A stretch of 64,000 nt of DNA from positions 1 to 64,000 of the forward strand of contig JADIYN010000016.1 in assembly GCA_016705335.1 (NCBI GenBank), read 5' to 3'. Origin of the DNA: Draconibacterium sp. (lineage in GTDB: Bacteria > Bacteroidota > Bacteroidia > Bacteroidales > Prolixibacteraceae). The stretch's first letter is position 1, and each line of letters begins with the position of its first letter. Both the position numbers and the translations under genes were made by a program. The notes under the pieces were generated by a model. It did no database searches. It was not told where the DNA came from and saw only the letters and a program-made list of their open reading frames with translations. Below, in pieces: positions 39,774 through 50,296 of the stretch.

Positions 39774-40032
39774 CTCATTATAATAGTTTATTGTTAATTG
39801 TATTCGATGGAACTCGCCATATAATGTTTTATCTGTGAGAGCATTTTGTTCATGGCTCGTTTCATAGTCAGATATTTTAATCATTCAAACTGAAGAACAA
39901 AAAATACATTTTACAAATTGCTTACGAAATAAGACAGTAAAAAGTACAATTACCCTGAAAAAAAATTTCCAGATCCTGTACAATTTTATTAAACCGAATT
40001 TGGCATAAGATTAATAAAATCCCAAACACAAA

Positions 40033-40503
40033 TTATAACCCTGTAACACCGCCGCTTCGTAAAAAGTCAAAAAGTTTGTTGATCCGTTCAACTTTAGTTT
40101 CTTCATTATTTGTTTCCTCAATTCCCGTAATCCAATATTTCTTATAGAAAAATGAAAGTTTCCGGAAAGCTGCATCCATTTCAGGTTCATCATCCAAAAG
40201 CCACTGCAGGTAATCAGGAATCCCAATTGTCCGTGGAGAATCGTCTTTTTCAACCGAAGCAAAAACTGTATCTCCTTCCCATTTTCCAATTTCCATGCAG
40301 ATATCTTTCCGCAGTTGAATCCAGTGGGTGTAGTCTCCCCTTGGCAATAAACTTCTGTCATAAGTTTTTCCCTCTATTGTAAGTTTTACCCGTATTGATT
40401 TTCTTGTATGAAACAAAGCAAAACAATCAAAAGGAAATTCAATAAAAACACCTTTTTGCGAACCCAGAATCAGTACTGTTGAATATTCAAACTTTTTCGT
40501 CAT
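40033..40503 (-). CDS. DUF1905/YdeI-type protein
   Basis: Small protein of 156 residues with an N-terminal DUF1905 beta domain (GVFIEFPFDCFALFHTRKSIRVKLTIEG and GDTVFASVEKDD) and a C-terminal YdeI/OmpD-associated helix pair (EPEMDAAFRKLSFFYKKYWITGIEE ... TKVERINKLFDFLRSGG). Biochemical function is not established for the family. It starts 17 bases inside the end of queG, on the same strand, so the two are translationally coupled. Confidence 0.78.
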   Translation of the reverse strand: MTKKFEYSTVLILGSQKGVFIEFPFDCFALFHTRKSIRVKLTIEGKTYDRSLLPRGDYTHWIQLRKDICMEIGKWEGDTVFASVEKDDSPRTIGIPDYLQWLLDDEPEMDAAFRKLSFFYKKYWITGIEETNNEETKVERINKLFDFLRSGGVTGL

Positions 40504-41440
40504 TTCCAGTGGTTTGAATAAATTTCAGGTTTCTTTTTAAACCCTCGAAACCAGTTCGCTTTACCGCCGATTTTTTAAACAACTCATTAAATAATGGCTT
40601 TTCAATTGCATGCCAATCACTGTTTTTAAGGTCAAGCAATCCATTTTTTGGTTTGAAATCAGTTTCATCGTGTGGTTTCGACTTCAGGTTCCAGGGGCAA
40701 ACATCCTGACAAATATCGCAACCAAATACGCGGTTTTCAAATTGTCCCTTCAAGGTTTCATCCAATTCGCCCTTTACTTCTATTGTTTGATATGAAATAC
40801 AGCGACGGGCATCAACAACCCGGTTAGCAATAATTGCTTTTGTTGGGCAGGCATCAATACATTTTGTGCAATTTCCGCAATGATCGCGCACTAATTTTGG
40901 TTTGTCAAAATACAATTCGATATCCAAAACCAATTCGCCGATAAAAAAAAAGCTGCCATGTTCAACCGAAATCAAAATGCTGCTTTTTCCTACCCAACCC
41001 AAGCCGGCACGTTTTGCCCAGGCACGCTCCAAAACCGGGGCTGAATCAACAAAGGGGCGACCGTTACAATCTTCTATTTCAGTTTGAATAAAACTCAGTA
41101 ACAATTTCAATTTGTCCTTTAATACAAAATGATAATCTGTTCCGTAGGCATATTTCGAAAGAATTGGTGCAGTTGAATCATTTTGTGTTTCGGAAGGAAA
41201 GTAGTTTTGAAGAACAACAATTACTGTTTTGGCATTTTCATATAATTCACGCGGATCGAGGCGTTTTTCGACATTACGTGCCATGTAACCCATTTCACCG
41301 TGCATGCCTTGTACCAGCCAATTTTGAAAATGCGCCTGTTCTTCAGCAAGAAAATCGGCTGGAAGGATAACACAATCAAGTAAACCCAATTCACGGGCTT
41401 TTGATTTTATCTTGCCTGATATTTCGAACAGATTTTGCAT
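40487..41440 (-). CDS. queG: Epoxyqueuosine reductase QueG
   Basis: Reduces epoxyqueuosine to queuosine in tRNA anticodons using cobalamin and two 4Fe-4S clusters. The 317-residue protein shows MARNVEKRLDPREL near residue 53, the VDSAPVLERAWAKRAGLGWVGKS block and two cluster motifs, CGNCTKCIDACP and CDICQDVCPWN. Length is usual (300-380). It is intact and overlaps the DUF1905 gene. Confidence 0.96.
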   Translation of the reverse strand: MQNLFEISGKIKSKARELGLLDCVILPADFLAEEQAHFQNWLVQGMHGEMGYMARNVEKRLDPRELYENAKTVIVVLQNYFPSETQNDSTAPILSKYAYGTDYHFVLKDKLKLLLSFIQTEIEDCNGRPFVDSAPVLERAWAKRAGLGWVGKSSILISVEHGSFFFIGELVLDIELYFDKPKLVRDHCGNCTKCIDACPTKAIIANRVVDARRCISYQTIEVKGELDETLKGQFENRVFGCDICQDVCPWNLKSKPHDETDFKPKNGLLDLKNSDWHAIEKPLFNELFKKSAVKRTGFEGLKRNLKFIQTTGNDEKV

Positions 41441-41483
41441 TGCCTAAAATTAGCAACTTTTTTATGCAGCGACAATCCATAAA

Positions 41484-41515
41484 AAAACCTGCCTTTTAAA
41501 AAGACAGGTTTTCTT
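41484..41515 (-). terminator. Terminator of the cytochrome-SUMF1 operon
   Basis: On the minus strand AAAACCTGTCT and GGCAGGTTTT form an imperfect 10-11 bp stem with an AT-rich loop, followed by a T run. It lies about 20 bases after the small exported protein gene and ends the five-gene operon that begins at 47534. Confidence 0.75.
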
Positions 41516-41531
41516 ATCAATTCAAAAAATT

Positions 41532-41781
41532 TTACTTTTTCTTTTTTCTCATTATAACAAACGCAACTACTGTGATAACTACCACAGCAACAATTATAAT
41601 AATTGTAGTGCTGCTTCCTGATGACGCAGTTTCGGCACCTGCCAAAGTCTTGTTCCATGTACGAACTGTCCTGCACGTTAAGGTTGTCAATGTAAGTCGC
41701 AGTGTCTTGTGCAACTGCGAAAAAAGGAAGGCTTAAAATAAGGGAGGCTAAAACTGCCATTAGTCTTTTCATCTTTTTCAT
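41532..41781 (-). CDS. Small exported membrane protein (one frameshift)
   Basis: About 82 residues: a Sec signal peptide (LMAVLASLILSLPFFAVAQ), a short linker (DTATYIDNLNVQDSS), then GSSTTIIIIVAVVVITVVAFVI as a single membrane helix and a basic MRKKKK tail. The frame is off by one base between about 41655 and 41680, so as written neither part is complete. Signal peptide, helix and basic tail together recall C-terminal sorting-tail proteins, but no sorting motif is obvious. It starts 5 bases after the membrane glycosyltransferase gene and is the last gene before the operon terminator. Confidence 0.7.
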
Positions 41782-41786
41782 GATTT

Positions 41787-43756
41787 TTAATTTAACTTAT
41801 CTGAATTTAATTTCTCGTTTACTTTTTCAATTAAATGTGAAGCTACACCGTAACGGGGATTTATTTCAACCAATTCATCAAGCACAACTTTGGCTTCACG
41901 ATAATTATTCTGATTAAAATGATGTTGAGCTTCAAGCAAATAAAAAGGTTCGTAAAGTGGATAAACCGCCCGTCCTTTTTGCAAATATCTGTTAAAAGTT
42001 TCAAAATCGTTTTGTTTCAGCGAATTTTTTGCCATTTGTAAATATAACCACACATTGTTTTCATCGTTTTTAACTGCACTTTCGAGCAAAATCTGTGCTT
42101 CATCAAAATCTCCGTTTTCTGATTTTACTATTCCCTGAAGATCTGTTTTATCCTTTCGTTTCAGCAAAACGACAATTGGATTTCCGGCGTGATAAAATGT
42201 TTTTACAATTTCGGTTGAATTCCATTTTCCGCTTTTAAGTAGATCAGGATGAATGTAATTAATGCCAAACAACCCATAATCCCAATCCTCCGAACTTCTT
42301 TCCAGATAACGTGAATACATGTATTTTATGTTTGGGCTTTTTTCGAAATAATTGGAGAGATTGCAATTACTTGCTAAAGTAACTTTATTAATGCCCACCA
42401 AATCGATAACATATTCCGATGATTTTTTAATGCCATGAAAATAGTAGTCATATTCGTAATTGGACCATGCTTTTTTGTTTCCTCCCGAAATGGAATTAAA
42501 ATAAACATAATTAGCCGGAAATGTTGTTACCTGATGTTTTAAAGGAATTATCATCAAAAGAAAATACAAGGTTACAACTGCGGTTTTTACAAGTTTCGAA
42601 GAAAAACTGTTCAACAAATACCAAATCCCTGCTGCCGAAAAAACAGCAAAAAGCGGCAGCACAAAAATCATTTGACGGACACCACTATATAAATTTGCTT
42701 TTATTACAATCACATAAATAATTGGGAAGAAAAGGGTAAAAAGCAAAAACAACCCTGTAAAGAGTTGTTCGCTATCTTGTTTATTTATTTTTATTAAAAA
42801 CAGGGCCAGAAAAACCGCAAGCCCAAAAATGATAAACTCCGGTGTTGAGATCATAAGCCATTTTGGCAAATAATACCAGGGTAGTTGCGTACTCCAAAGC
42901 CATTCACCCTCGAATATTTGCCTGATACTCACTTTGTAGTGTTCCATTAACTGCAGACTTTCCAGCGGATTTTGAAAAATGTTTTGCAAGGCAAAGGGCC
43001 AAAAAAACAATCCTGCGAAATAACCAATCAACAGGATTGCCAAGCCCTGGCCCAATAGCCTTACAAGACAAGATTTAGTTGAAAAAATATATTTAGGTAA
43101 AAAAGGCTTCAAAATTAATGCAGTGATAATAGCCACTGCCAAATAGCCAAATAAAATCAGCCCGCCAATGCGCACCGAAATGGTAAATGCTATTGCCAAT
43201 CCCAGAAAAACCGAACTTTTCCAACCGGGTTTTGGCAACTCTTTCATAAAACGAATAATCATAAAAATACCAGCCAAATAACCGGTTGCAAACGGAATAT
43301 CTTTCAGGTTTCCAAACGCCTGCCCAAATAAGCGAGGCATCGCAATAACCGAAAACACTGTTAATGTCGAAACCCAAAATGATCCGGTTAGCTGAAAAGC
43401 AATCATCCGGCAAACAACAATAACAGCCAAAAGAAGAGTGCACCGGTAAAATGACGGGTTACAAATTCATTTTCTATGTTAAACACCCGATTAATTAAAG
43501 CAGTAAAATTATCAACAGACTGGCCATAATATTTCAAATTGGTAACCGGAGTTTCCAAACAGGATGCGTCTTCCCCTGCTGTAAAATACCAGTTGACAAC
43601 CTGTTTTGCATGTGGATAGTGCAATTGTTCGTCAACATTTACCGCTGCACGGGGCGCCAAAAATGTAAGAATTATTGCAGCCAAAAACAAGCTAGCAACA
43701 AAAGCATTTTTTGCGGTTAATATGTCAACTTTCCTATTCATAAATATCTCTGACAA
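41787..43756 (-). CDS. Membrane glycosyltransferase (GT39/ArnT-like) with C-terminal TPRs (one frameshift)
   Basis: Polytopic enzyme of about 655 residues that moves a sugar from a lipid carrier on the outer face of the inner membrane. The first loop holds the family's acidic motif as VNVDEQLHYPHAKQVV. About ten hydrophobic helices follow, and the last 150 residues form tetratricopeptide repeats (NVWLYLQMAKNSLKQNDFETFNRYL). The frame breaks near 43434, where one base restores ALFLLAVIVVCRM. Two starts are possible, 43756 or 43741; the former overlaps the preceding GT2 gene. A GT2 flippase-donor enzyme directly upstream supports the lipid-linked sugar model. Confidence 0.83.
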
Positions 43757-44649
43757 TATACACAGGCCTGTTTTGTACTTCTTTAAATATTAAATAGATA
43801 TATTCTCCTATCAGTCCAAGGAAAGTTAATTGCACCGAACCAAAAAAACTGACTGCCAAAAACATTGACGACCAACCGGTTGGTGCAAAACCCATAATTT
43901 TCGAAACGAAAGTGTAAATTATAGCACCCAGAAAAATGAATATTCCAAGCAAACCCACAAATAAACATGCTTTTATGGGCCATTTCGAAAAGGAATAAAT
44001 TGCATCTGAAGCCAGTGTAAAAAGTTTCCCGAAACTCATTTTTGCTTTGCCTCTTAATCGGTCGGGGACGGTCAAATTCAATAAACTCGTGTTTAAATCC
44101 TACAAAATTACGGATTCCAGGCATGTACCTGTTTTTTTCGGAAAAACGCAAAATTGCCTGATGTGCTTTTTTGTTTAAAATACAGAAATTACCTGCTTTT
44201 GTAACCTGATGTTCCTCGCTGATTTGGCTAAAAATGCGATGGAAAATATTTGTAAAAATCCGGCGTGAAAGCTTTTCATTCCGTTGATCGCGCACAGCAG
44301 TTACAATATCGGAGTTGGATACCGTAATTTTATTGAAAAGAACAGGGATTAATTCAGGTGGATCCTGAAAATCACCATCCATCATTATTACATAATCTCC
44401 GGTTGCAAAATCCAACCCGGCCGTAATTGCTGCCTGCAAGCCAAAATTGCGCGAAAATGAAATTATTTTCAACTGTTTATTTTGACTTCTGAAATCGAGA
44501 AGTATTTGTAAAGTTGAATCTGTGCTTCCATCGTCAACACACACTATTTCAAAAGCTTCACCAGTAGATTGAAGATTCTCAAAAACCTCTTCAATTAACT
44601 GAGAGACAAGGTTGCTTTCATTTAAAAGTGGTATGACTACTGAAATCAT
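43734..44649 (-). CDS. GT2 family glycosyltransferase, DPM1/GtrB-like (one frameshift)
   Basis: Polyprenyl-phosphate glycosyltransferase of about 305 residues. The GT-A domain has VVIPLLNESNL, CVDDGSTDST, MMDGDFQDPPE and NKKAHQA, and the C-terminus has two membrane helices (IKACLFVGLLGIFIFLGAIIYTF; SVQLTFLGLIGEYIYLIF). The frame breaks in the G run at 44064-44067; one base restores EFDRPDRLRGKAKMSFGKLF. It overlaps the membrane transferase gene and would make the lipid-linked sugar used by it. It starts 10 bases after the oxidoreductase gene. Confidence 0.88.
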
Positions 44650-44659
44650 TTTTTATTTT

Positions 44660-46000
44660 TTATGATCTGTGTTGTGAACCGGGAATTGGCACGGGAAATT
44701 CCTTATCAACAGGTCCCATTTCATATTTTTCAGGTCCAAGTTTAACAGTAGAATTCATCATTTCATCCCAGGTAACCAACTGACCTGTGTAAGCGGCTGT
44801 TCTACCCATTATTGCAGTCAGTGTAGAGATTGCAGTACGTTCAGCTTCAACAACCGATTTGTTTGTTCTGATTGAAGTTACCAAACTTATATGTTCCTGA
44901 ATATAAGGAGAAATAGCCACAACCTCAGTTGATTTGCCATCCTTGTCTTTAGGATAATCATATTTCCATTTTACCGACCCATCCAAATTATAAATTGCGT
45001 TTTTACAATTTGTATAACCTTCGGTTCCATTGATTTGCTCTCCCAAAGTGTTTGCACAATCATCAATTTGTCGCGACATGCTGTGTGAGTAAACCCCATT
45101 TCCAAAATTGAAATCGATACTGAAAAAATCATACTGATCGCCTGTCAACCGTCTTGCACGACCGCCAAAACCAATTGCTTCATCAGGATGTTTCCCTAAA
45201 AACCAGTTAATAATATCGATATTGTGAACATGTGTATCAAGAATATGATCACCACACAACCAGCAGAAATTATTCCAGTTGCGGATCATGTATTCCATAT
45301 CGCTCCAACCTTCTTCGCGGGTGCGAAACCAAACATGGTTTTGCAGCCACCAGGCTTTTGCTGAAGTAATTTCTCCTATCGCCCCCGACGCAACCTGCCT
45401 GTAAGTTTCCAAGTAATCGTCCTGATGACGACGTTGTGTTCCGGTAATAACGGTAAGTCCTATATTTTCAGCCTTTCGTGAAGTAGCAATAATTTGCCGG
45501 GCACCCACCGGATCAACACAAACCGGTTTTTCCATAAAAACATGTTTTTTGGCCTGAACACATGCATCAAAATAAGCGGGTCTGAAATGTGGAGGCGTGG
45601 CAAGAATAACAACATCCAAATCAACATCAAGTAAACTTTTATAGCTGTCAAAACCCCAAAAACAATTTGCTTCCGGAACTTCAACCCGTTGCTTGCTAAG
45701 TTTACTGCGGCAATCCCAAACCTTATCCTCGAAAACATCAGCTAAAGCAATCAATTCCAAATCATTTCCGGCAGCCAGAAAATTCAGTGCTGCCCCGGTT
45801 CCACGGTTTCCACAACCAACAAGTCCTGCCCTCAATTTCTTGCCATCAGGAGCTTTGTCGAGTATGGTTGGAAATGCATAATCAACTGTTTTTGTTTTTG
45901 AGCTGCAGGAAGCCAGGGCATTCAACCCGATAACTCCGGCAGCACCAATAACTGCCGATTTTCCAAGAAAATTCCTGCGTGATAGTTGACTTTTTTCCAT
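44660..46000 (-). CDS. Tat-exported Gfo/Idh/MocA oxidoreductase
   Basis: NAD(P)-dependent oxidoreductase of 446 residues, exported by the twin-arginine route: SRRNFLGKSAVIGAAGVIGLNALASC holds the RR motif and a lipobox-like Cys. The Rossmann fold starts at LRAGLVGCGNRGTGAALNFL and the MEKPVCVDP motif carries the usual catalytic-region Lys. The C-terminal domain contains WNNFCWLCGDHILDTHVHNID. Export with cofactor recalls glucose-fructose oxidoreductase and the many Tat-dependent Gfo/Idh/MocA proteins in Bacteroidota. It follows the cytochrome-SUMF1 gene by five bases and was read without damage. Confidence 0.92.
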   Translation of the reverse strand: MEKSQLSRRNFLGKSAVIGAAGVIGLNALASCSSKTKTVDYAFPTILDKAPDGKKLRAGLVGCGNRGTGAALNFLAAGNDLELIALADVFEDKVWDCRSKLSKQRVEVPEANCFWGFDSYKSLLDVDLDVVILATPPHFRPAYFDACVQAKKHVFMEKPVCVDPVGARQIIATSRKAENIGLTVITGTQRRHQDDYLETYRQVASGAIGEITSAKAWWLQNHVWFRTREEGWSDMEYMIRNWNNFCWLCGDHILDTHVHNIDIINWFLGKHPDEAIGFGGRARRLTGDQYDFFSIDFNFGNGVYSHSMSRQIDDCANTLGEQINGTEGYTNCKNAIYNLDGSVKWKYDYPKDKDGKSTEVVAISPYIQEHISLVTSIRTNKSVVEAERTAISTLTAIMGRTAAYTGQLVTWDEMMNSTVKLGPEKYEMGPVDKEFPVPIPGSQHRS

Positions 46001-46005
46001 GATAT

Positions 46006-47534
46006 CTAGTTTTTATTTTTTACCGAATTTAAATCTGTTGCCTTGTAATCGCAAACTACTCTGAACCCAACATTTTTGCTGTCGGAATACCACCAAATAC
46101 TTTTAGGAATTTGCGGGTCGGTAACCAACCAATCTTTTGTCCGGGTAAAATCACGGCGCCCCACACGTAGATCCTTTGCAGAATTACTATAAGCGCCACC
46201 GCGAACAACATGTTCCATTCCATCCCTTGGCCCACGCGGATTCTTTACAACAGTTTTTGGGTATTTTGAATACACGGCAGGATCGTAAAAATCGAGACAA
46301 AACTCCGCAACATTGCCAAGCATGTTTTTCAAACCATAAGGATTTGACCATACTTTAGCCGGTTCCTGTGTTCTGGCAGGGCTGTTTTCCTGATAAATTA
46401 TATACGAATTAATTGTTGTGGTATCAACCCCAAATATTTTGTTCCAAAACCCTTTTGATTCATAATCTTCCGGCGAACCCTCAAAGAAGTACGGAGTTTC
46501 AGTTCCACCACGGGCAGCATATTCCCATTCAGCTTCGGTTGGCAGCCTGTATTTTTTCCCTGTAACACTGCTTAACCAGCGGCAGTAAGTTTCTGCACCA
46601 TGAAAACTCATTGTAATTGCCGGTCGTGTACCTTTACCCCAGCCCTGATCAGGTGCGCCCCACGGAGGAGTAGCCCCTGAAATCCCGTCGGTTTCTTCAT
46701 CGGCTTCAACAGCTTCTTTTCTGCCCTGCGAGGCAGTTGCGTTGAAAAAAGCCAGATATTCATTCCATGAAACTTCAATTTCGCCAATCCAGAAACTGTC
46801 AACCGCAACATTTATAATGGGTCCCTCATCATTTCTTCTGAAAGGTTCATCTGCAGGTGTCCCCATTTTAAATTCGCCGCCGGGAATGGCAACCATTTTA
46901 AAAGATACAGGTGTTCCCGGGATTTTTTCCTCGAAGGTTTTAAAATCAGTAACCTTTGCAGGTTCAGTAAATATTTCCTTTGAACCTGAAATCAGTTCAT
47001 CCATTCCTGTTAACCCAGTTTTTCCGCGATAATGACCAACATTGAGATGACATTGTAAACACGAAGTATTATCGGGATTTCGCAAATATTTTAAATGCGA
47101 TTCAGCACCTAAAGCATTTAGTGTTGAAGGGAACAAATTTGTATGACACTTTTGCAACCATCTTCATAAACAAAACGTTTTGATGCTTCAATTGTACGCT
47201 TTTCTGCCCAATCAATCTCAGAAGAATCCTTTGTCATAAAAACATAAAAATCATGCGCACCATGATATGCTTTTCTTGTTAAAAACCGAACAGGTTGGTC
47301 TTCGGGCGGTAAATGACAGTCAACACATTTTACTGAAACTCCACTTCGGGTATTATTATGCACAGACAATTTCCAGGTAGCCTCAGCGTGTGGGTGTACA
47401 TGGCATGATTCGCAGAATTCGTTTGTTGAAGTATAATGGATTGTTTTATTTGTTAATGCCAGTAAAAGAATTGCACTTAAACCACCGACAATAAATAACA
47501 AATAGTGTTTTCTTTTGATCGTTTTATCAGTCAT
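46006..47534 (-). CDS. NapC/NirT-type tetraheme cytochrome c fused to a SUMF1 domain (one frameshift)
   Basis: The joined protein has 509 residues. Residues 9-28 form a membrane anchor, then four CxxCH haem sites follow: CESCH at 41, CVDCH at 70, CQKCH at 127 and CLQCH at 159, as in NapC/NirT/NrfH quinol dehydrogenases. From about residue 215 a formylglycine-generating-enzyme-like SUMF1 domain follows (MVAIPGGEFKMG, RLPTEAEWEYAARGG, GNVAEFCLDFYD, HVVRGGAYSN, VGFRVV). The cysteines of true FGE in RGGS-region are absent. The frame breaks at about 47154; one missing base restores the third haem site. It is first in the operon. Confidence 0.87.
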
Positions 47535-47689
47535 TCCAACATTAAATTTGTAACAATATTAATTCGTGTGTATTACAAATTGCTTAACTACTGTATGGAC
47601 AGCTGGTTAACTGTAACTTAATTTACACTTAATTTAAAACGTATATACTTGATTTTGTATCATTTATAAAATTATAAAAAAAAATAAAT

Positions 47690-47723
47690 TTTGTTCGTTT
47701 TACAATCTATTTTAATACTTTTG
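47690..47723 (+). promoter_or_regulatory. Candidate promoter of the LamG regulator
   Basis: TTTG at 47690-47693 and TACTTTTG at 47716-47723 match the -33 and -7 Bacteroidota elements, the latter perfectly (TAnnTTTG). Spacing is 22 bases, slightly long. The start codon lies 57 bases further. The divergent 246-base region also must hold the operon's promoter. Confidence 0.5.
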
Positions 47724-47780
47724 GAACAAAAATAATTCTAAATTAAGTATTCATAAATACGAAACAAGGAAGTTTAAATA

Positions 47781-50296
47781 GTGAAAAAGAGATTGATTTA
47801 CGTATCTATATTTTTATTTACCCTTCTTTTTATAGCACCAAAAATTATTGAGGCTACCGAAATATCCGACAAGACCTTTTAATTTCTAAAATCAATGCAC
47901 AAAATTTAAATAACCAACAAACCTGGAACTTTTTACAAAAAAATGATGCAACAGGTATTGAATTGGAAATTGTATCAAATGACAAACATATTTTCCTTCA
48001 AAATACAACAGAAAAGTTTGCAACTGTTCTTAAAAAAATACATTCAGTAATTCAGGAGAACCAGGCTAAGATTATGCCTGTTTTCATTCGTTACAACGGC
48101 AATATCTTACTCCTTGACTCTGTTATTAATGAATCAGAATTAGCTTCTTCCATTTTCTATCTTCCCCAAGGAGAAACATGGCCATCAGTTGAATATTTGG
48201 TACAGGCAAACCGAAGGATAATCTTTTTCGTTGACGGGAATTATTCAGGTGTTAGCAGGATATTGCATCATGTAAAAAATTACGCTTTCGAAATTTCAGC
48301 AAACAATTCAGCAAACGGTTTATACGTATCAAACAATTCCGAAATAATAAACCAGGAACTTTTTATTATAAACGATTTTGAGGATCTGCCTACCAAATTT
48401 CAATCTAATCAACTGAATAGAAATCTTGTACCCGACTATATCAATTTTCTTTTAGAGAACTGGAAAAAATATGGGAAACGCCCAAATTTCATTTTTGTAG
48501 GCAATGAAATTTTAAATTTCGACAATACAGTTGACCAATTAAACTCATTTACATGGATAAAAGGAGTTGCTAAAATTTCAGAAAAAAATATTGACAAATT
48601 GTATTGGAAAAACCCTGACATTTTGGTAACCGGTGGCAATTTCAGTTTTCCGTATCGCGGTGGAGAAGAATTAATTTTGACACCTTTTGTACCAGGTTAT
48701 AAAATGACACCTGAGCAAATTGTTGTGACAGGTGAAATGACAATACCGGAGAGTTACACCATTTTTGCAACACCGTTACCGCTTGGTGAGGATTTAACGG
48801 GCAGCTTCAGTTTTGAGAAAAAAGTTATGAATGCTGTAAATACTACTGCAGAGTTTAATGGCAGCAATTTTTCTTTTGTTCAGGATATTGAGCGTGGGAA
48901 TGTGTTAAGACTTCCGGAAAACGCAAGTATAAACCTCGGAAAACCTGAAAACTATGGTTTCCGCAACAGTAGTTTTACTGTGAGCTGTTTTGTGAAATTT
49001 ACCGAAATACTGGAATTTGGAGATAATGCGATTTTGGGAAATTATGAATCAGGCTACAGAAAAGGACTTCATTTAATTCTGCGATCGGGGCATCCCTATT
49101 TTGGATTGTGGGCCAATGATTTTGTGGCAGAAAAAATTTTGCGGCCAAACCAATGGTATCATTTAACCTGGCGATACATTATTGAAACAGGTGAACAATC
49201 GATTTTCCTCAATGGTCAGCCGATTGGTGTTTCAGACGGCCATCCTCCATTTTCCGGCACCGGAGATATTCATTTGGGAAGCGCCCTTTCATCGGGAGCC
49301 AGTTTGCGCGGTTATATTGATAACCTGCTAATTTGGAACAGACCTTTGGGAAATGAGGAAATAAACAGAATTTCCTTTGATGAAGAAATAACTGTTGAAG
49401 AAATTGCAACCAATGCAATTGGATTTTTTGGTATTTCGAAAAACTTGATAATAATTATTTCAGGATTAATAATAATCGCTATGCTAATTATTATTGTTGC
49501 AAAACGATTTAATAAAAACAAAACAGGCATATTGATCGAACCACCTGTGGAAATTGCTAAAAATAAAATTCAGTTATTTGGCGAATTCAAAGCAATTGAC
49601 AACAAAGGAGTAGATATTACAGATCTTTTCACTCCAAAAGTTAGAGAATTGTTCCTTTTTGTTTTGATTAATTCATTAAAAAGCGGAATTGGGGCGAGCA
49701 TACATGATATTAATGATACTTTGTGGTCGGGAATTTCATCAAGAAAAGTAGCAAATAACCGATCGGTTACACTGAATAAATTGCGGAAGATTTTGTTGGA
49801 AATTGACGGGATTGAATTTGTTTCAACAACTGGTTATCTGCAGGCAAAAATGAAAAAACCGTTTTACTGTGATTATGTAAATGCCTACAAACTTTGCCAA
49901 ATTCCTGAAGGATTAACAAAACAACAACTTATTTCGTTTTTTGAAATGGTAAAACGTGGTCGTTTTTTGAAAGGAATACATTGGGAATGGCTTGATGAAA
50001 TCCGCGGATTTACAGGTAACCAGGTAATTGACAATTTGTTAAATCTTGCTACAATTTATCAAAAAGAGGAAAATTTGCCTGAAATTGAAAAGATTGCCCG
50101 ACGAATTTTAGATTATGATGATTTGAACGAAGAAGCTATTTTCTTACAAATTTGGGCATTACAAAAGAACAACAACCTGAATCTGGCAAAATTCAATTTC
50201 ACTTCGTTTACTAAAAAATACGAAACCAGCTTTGGAGAACCCTTTTCAATGAATTTTGCCCAATTTAACCAACACTTCGAAAAAGGCTTTATTTAG
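47781..50296 (+). CDS. Membrane-spanning LamG/winged-helix regulator (one frameshift)
   Basis: About 838 residues. From GTG at 47781, after AAGGAAG, a signal sequence is read (LIYVSIFLFTLLFIAPKIIEA); one A missing at 47871 joins it to ISKINAQNLNNQQTWNF. A region of about 320 residues, perhaps PI-PLC-like, is followed by a LamG domain (SFTVSCFVKFTE; WYHLTWRYI; LRGYIDNLLIWNRPL), one membrane helix (NLIIIISGLIIIAMLIIIVA), and a cytoplasmic winged helix (TDLFTPKVRELFLFVLINS; NNRSVTLNKLRKIL) with a BTAD-like helical tail. It looks like a one-component sensor with an outside ligand domain and inside DNA-binding domain. It is divergent from the cytochrome operon and overlaps folK by 4 bases at the 3' end. 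Confidence 0.78.

Noticed and set aside
46006..47157. SUMF1 domain as a true sulfatase-activating enzyme for the sulfatase at 60934
   Set aside because: The FGE cysteine pair in the expected region is absent and the gene lies about 14 kb away in another operon.
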